Below, piece by piece: positions 4,442 through 6,483 of a stretch of DNA of 6,483 bases (position 1 is the stretch's first letter; every line of letters begins with the position of its first letter). The position numbers were made by a program, and so were the translations under genes. A model generated the notes under the pieces. That model was given only the letters and a program-made list of their open reading frames with translations. It was not told the origin of the DNA and made no database searches. The DNA comes from Syntrophobacterales bacterium. Its GTDB lineage: Bacteria > Desulfobacterota > Syntrophorhabdia > Syntrophorhabdales > WCHB1-27. The DNA is taken from contig JADGQN010000277.1 in NCBI GenBank assembly GCA_017881765.1, positions 1 through 6,483 of the forward strand, given 5' to 3'.

Positions 4442-5620
4442 ATGCTAAATCTTTCGGAAAAGCATGCGATGATCCAAAAAATAGCTGAGAAGCTGGCTAA
4501 AGAGAGAGTGGCGCCGAGGGCAAAGGAGATCGATGCCACCGGAGCCTTTCCGTGGGACCTGGTCGATTTGTGCAAGAAGCATGGTTTTCTCTATCTCATG
4601 TTGCCTGAGGAGTATGGCGGTCTTGATGGTGATATCACGTCGCTCTGCCTTGTTACTGAGGAGCTTGCCAAAGTGTCAGGCACGTCTTCTCTCATACAGC
4701 TTGCCCACCACGTCGGGGTGATGCCCATCATGGTGGCCGGGACCGAAGAGCAGAAGAAGTACATTTACGGCAAGATCGCGCAAGCGGATGAGCCGAACCT
4801 GGTTGCATTCTGTCTGACCGAACCTGAAGCCGGTTCCGATGCCTCGCACATGAGGACGGCTGCAACGAAGGAGGGCGACCACTACTACCTCAACGGCAAG
4901 AAATCGATGATCACGAACGGAGCCAACTCGCAATTTTTTACCGTGTTTGCGACGACCAACCCGGCGGCAAGGAATGCGGGCATTTCCTGTTTCTGTTTTG
5001 AGAAGGATTACCCGGGAGTCGTCATCGGCAAGAGTGAAGAGAAGCTGGGTATGATCGGTTCTGACCTGACAGAGCTGATCTTTGACAACGTGAGGCTTAC
5101 AAAAGACAATTTGATCGGCAAAGAGGGTAAGGGTTGGGACATCGCCATGGCGACCCTCAACCTGTCAAGGCCTGCTGTGGGCGCTCAGGCAGTGGGGATT
5201 GCCCAGGGTGCGCTTGACTTTGCCGTCGAATACGCGTGGAAAAGGGTTCAATTCGGCCAGAAGATCGCCGATTTTGAGGGGATTCAATTCATGGTAGCGG
5301 ATATGGCAACCCAGGTGGAAGCGGCGCGGGCGCTTGTCTATGATGCTGCCCTCCTGCTCGACATGAAGGTCTACGAGAGAGACAAGATGAGCGCTATCGG
5401 TGTGGACAAACTCTCTGCCATGGCCAAAGTCTTCTCGGCGGATACGGCGATGAAGGTGACTACTGATGCTGTGCAGATCCTTGGCGGAGTTGGATACACG
5501 AAAGAGTATCCGGTCGAAAGGATGATGAGGGATGCGAAGGCAACCCAGATATACGAGGGTACAAATCAGGTACAGAGAATCGTCATAGCCCGGGACATTT
5601 TCCGGAAGTACATCCCGTAG
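4442..5620 (+). CDS. Acyl-CoA dehydrogenase (FAD-dependent)
   Basis: A 392-residue flavoenzyme of the acyl-CoA dehydrogenase family, which oxidises an acyl-CoA to the 2,3-enoyl-CoA and passes electrons to electron-transfer flavoprotein. The family layout is complete: an N-terminal helical domain (about 1-120), a middle beta domain beginning with the first signature F-C-L-T-E-P-E-A-G-S-D (123-133), and a C-terminal helical domain with R-V-Q-F-G-Q (268-273). The second signature is Q-I-L-G-G-V-G-Y-T-K-E-Y-P-V-E-R (345-360). The expected catalytic base is E372 in I-Y-E-G-T-N-Q, the position used by short- and medium-chain enzymes rather than by isovaleryl-CoA dehydrogenase. The length is normal. 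The substrate cannot be read from sequence; short-chain, branched, glutaryl or alicyclic acyl-CoA are all possible in anaerobes of this kind. No Etf genes are adjacent. It stands alone on its strand, divergent from the DUF362 gene. Confidence 0.95.
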   Translation: MLNLSEKHAMIQKIAEKLAKERVAPRAKEIDATGAFPWDLVDLCKKHGFLYLMLPEEYGGLDGDITSLCLVTEELAKVSGTSSLIQLAHHVGVMPIMVAGTEEQKKYIYGKIAQADEPNLVAFCLTEPEAGSDASHMRTAATKEGDHYYLNGKKSMITNGANSQFFTVFATTNPAARNAGISCFCFEKDYPGVVIGKSEEKLGMIGSDLTELIFDNVRLTKDNLIGKEGKGWDIAMATLNLSRPAVGAQAVGIAQGALDFAVEYAWKRVQFGQKIADFEGIQFMVADMATQVEAARALVYDAALLLDMKVYERDKMSAIGVDKLSAMAKVFSADTAMKVTTDAVQILGGVGYTKEYPVERMMRDAKATQIYEGTNQVQRIVIARDIFRKYIP

Positions 5621-5710
5621 CCATTTTTGATTGCGCCGGCCGAAGTGGGCCCTTCTATTCTTTGCCCAGACCGCCTCATTGTTTTGATCGAACTATAGAG
5701 ACTCTTTTGC
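5621..5710. other. Short spacer between convergent genes, no clear terminator
   Basis: This 90-base gap between the acyl-CoA dehydrogenase and the PqiC-type gene contains only weak hairpins: TGGGC (5646-5650) against GCCCA (5664-5668), and GGCC/GGCC just before. Neither has a T-tract. Unlike the convergent gaps near 126 and 1738, it lacks the palindromic repeat family. Confidence 0.4.
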
Positions 5711-6319
5711 TTACCGCTTGGACGGGCTCAGTGCACCGAGTTCCTTGAGTGCGCCCGCGATGTCACGGCTGAGAGCCACGAGTGCACGGCTGTGGGCCTG
5801 GATCAGGGCCTCGTAGTCCTGGCCCGTCACAGGCTCGCTGTAGCTCGATTTTCTGGCCATACGCGCTTTCTCTGCACCGTATAAGACGCTCCACCAGGCT
5901 TCAAGAGAAACGGTCTTGCCGAGTGTCCCATCCATCCGCAGCAGTTCCACCTCCACCCGGTAATCGGGCACCTGGGATGGCCTCCACGGGAAGAGCACGA
6001 CCTCTTTTGTACAGAGGAGCCGTGCTACGTCTTCCGCAAGGGTACGGGGGACGCTGTCACTAAGCGGCTCTGCCCATAGATCGAAATACGAGAGGACGAG
6101 CTCGTTCGGGGTGGTACGGGTAACGACCTGAGGCCGGTTCACATATTCAGGCAGCTTTACGGGTCCTATACCGACGCTGACACAGGACGCGTCCGGTGTA
6201 ACTTTACTTTCGCCCGTAAGAGGGCTCAAGACGTAATAGTGCGACGGTGCGTTACTTGCGCACCCAACGAGAAACAGCAGGCATAAACCTATTCCGACAG
6301 AAACAAAGGAGCTTTTCAT
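5711..6319 (-). CDS. pqiC: PqiC-type outer-membrane lipoprotein (ABC-type transport auxiliary)
   Basis: A 202-residue lipoprotein of the PqiC family (DUF330, ABC-type transport auxiliary component). The signal peptide ends in a lipobox L17-V-G-C20, predicting lipidation at C20. The mature start S-H-Y-Y-V-L-S-P and the stretch V-G-I-G-P-V-K-L-P-E-Y-V-N-R-P-Q-V-V-T-R (about 49-68), followed by the L-W-A-E-P-L-S-D-S-V-P-R-T-L-A-E-D segment, are characteristic of the family. In the Pqi system of Escherichia coli, PqiC is an outer-membrane partner of the MCE protein PqiB in moving lipids across the envelope. Here the gene starts one base after the stop of an MCE-type gene, with a Shine-Dalgarno (GGGGGGAAG) inside that gene's end, so the two are surely co-transcribed and probably translationally coupled. 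The symbol is given by family; whether the system is Pqi- or Mla-like needs the upstream genes. Confidence 0.88.
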   Translation of the reverse strand: MKSSFVSVGIGLCLLFLVGCASNAPSHYYVLSPLTGESKVTPDASCVSVGIGPVKLPEYVNRPQVVTRTTPNELVLSYFDLWAEPLSDSVPRTLAEDVARLLCTKEVVLFPWRPSQVPDYRVEVELLRMDGTLGKTVSLEAWWSVLYGAEKARMARKSSYSEPVTGQDYEALIQAHSRALVALSRDIAGALKELGALSPSKR

Positions 6320-6320
6320 C

Positions 6321-6483
6321 TCACTTCCCCCCTGCGTTTTTCTTCCCGAAGATGATTGAGTCGGGTTGATGCTGCAGCGTATCCGCCAGGAGCTTCAGGG
6401 CCCGGGCCGCGGAGCTGAGATCCTCGAGCGTTTTTTCGAGACGGTAGGAGACCATGGAGTCCTCCCCGGCCAAATCTTCGATA
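6321..6483 (-). CDS. C-terminal fragment of MCE-family (PqiB/MlaD-type) protein
   Basis: The frame entering from the right edge on the minus strand gives 53 residues and stops at TGA (6323-6321), one base before the PqiC-type start. The fragment contains Y-R-L-E-K-T-L-E-D-L-S-S-A-A-R-A-L-K-L-L-A-D, then L-Q-H-Q-P-D-S-I-I-F-G-K. This helical tail with the pattern L-E-x-L-x-x-A-A-R-x-L-x-x-L-A-D and a closing P-(x)-x-(L/I)-(L/I)-x-G-K is typical of the C-terminal end of MCE-domain lipid transport proteins, which form helical tubes or needles spanning the periplasm. The MCE domain itself lies outside the window, so the assignment rests on the tail pattern and the adjacent PqiC-type gene. Confidence 0.75.
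   Translation of the reverse strand, partial: IEDLAGEDSMVSYRLEKTLEDLSSAARALKLLADTLQHQPDSIIFGKKNAGGK

Noticed and set aside
3988..4488. A 166-codon plus-strand open frame ending inside the acyl-CoA dehydrogenase
   Set aside because: It is antisense to the DUF362 gene, then reads the 9-base repeats as P-E-K-P-E-K-L-E-K-P and overlaps the true enzyme start in another frame.

Overview
The window looks like chromosomal DNA of an anaerobic bacterium of the Desulfobacterota (old Deltaproteobacteria), possibly a syntrophic lineage. The basis is the gene mix: a stand-alone acyl-CoA dehydrogenase, a DUF362/ferredoxin protein, an M29 aminopeptidase and a PqiC/MCE lipid-transport pair. Base composition is moderate, and the gaps between genes carry many inverted repeats. 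This placement is inference from gene types and general style, not from a marker gene. I see no rRNA, tRNA, CRISPR array, transposase or phage structural gene.

Layout from left to right. The last 35 codons of an unidentified plus-strand gene end at 109. A palindromic repeat (126-258) and an unassigned spacer follow. A minus-strand pair comes next: a secreted coiled-coil protein (751-1179) and, 18 bases downstream, a four-helix YvlD/holin-4 family membrane protein (394-732). A divergent intergenic region (1180-1368) with operator-like repeats and a possible shared palindromic -35 box separates this pair from an unrecognised acidic plus-strand protein (1369-1740). A second copy of the palindromic repeat (1738-1865) fills the gap to the convergent M29 aminopeptidase (1882-2979, minus). 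Upstream of that gene is a spacer bounded by inverted arrays of an 8-base tandem repeat (2998-3158). Then comes the DUF362 plus 2x[4Fe-4S] protein (3166-4266, minus). It is divergent from the acyl-CoA dehydrogenase (4442-5620, plus), whose leader contains an imperfect hairpin built of 9-base repeats. The window closes with a PqiC-type lipoprotein (5711-6319, minus) and the C-terminus of its upstream MCE/PqiB-MlaD-type partner (6321-6483, minus), which are almost certainly co-transcribed.

The proteins are mostly ordinary housekeeping or accessory metabolism: peptide turnover, acyl-CoA oxidation, Fe-S electron transfer or maturation, and envelope lipid trafficking. The less ordinary signal is in the gaps. 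Four intergenic regions contain inverted repeats whose arms lie close to gene ends. Two of these belong to one family: they share a core of about 70 bases centred on GTACTTT(G)AGTACG, but each copy has its own private, self-complementary outer arms. Both copies sit between convergent genes. The other two hairpins are built from short tandem repeats (8-mer and 9-mer). I regard this family of structured spacers as the most interesting content of the window.
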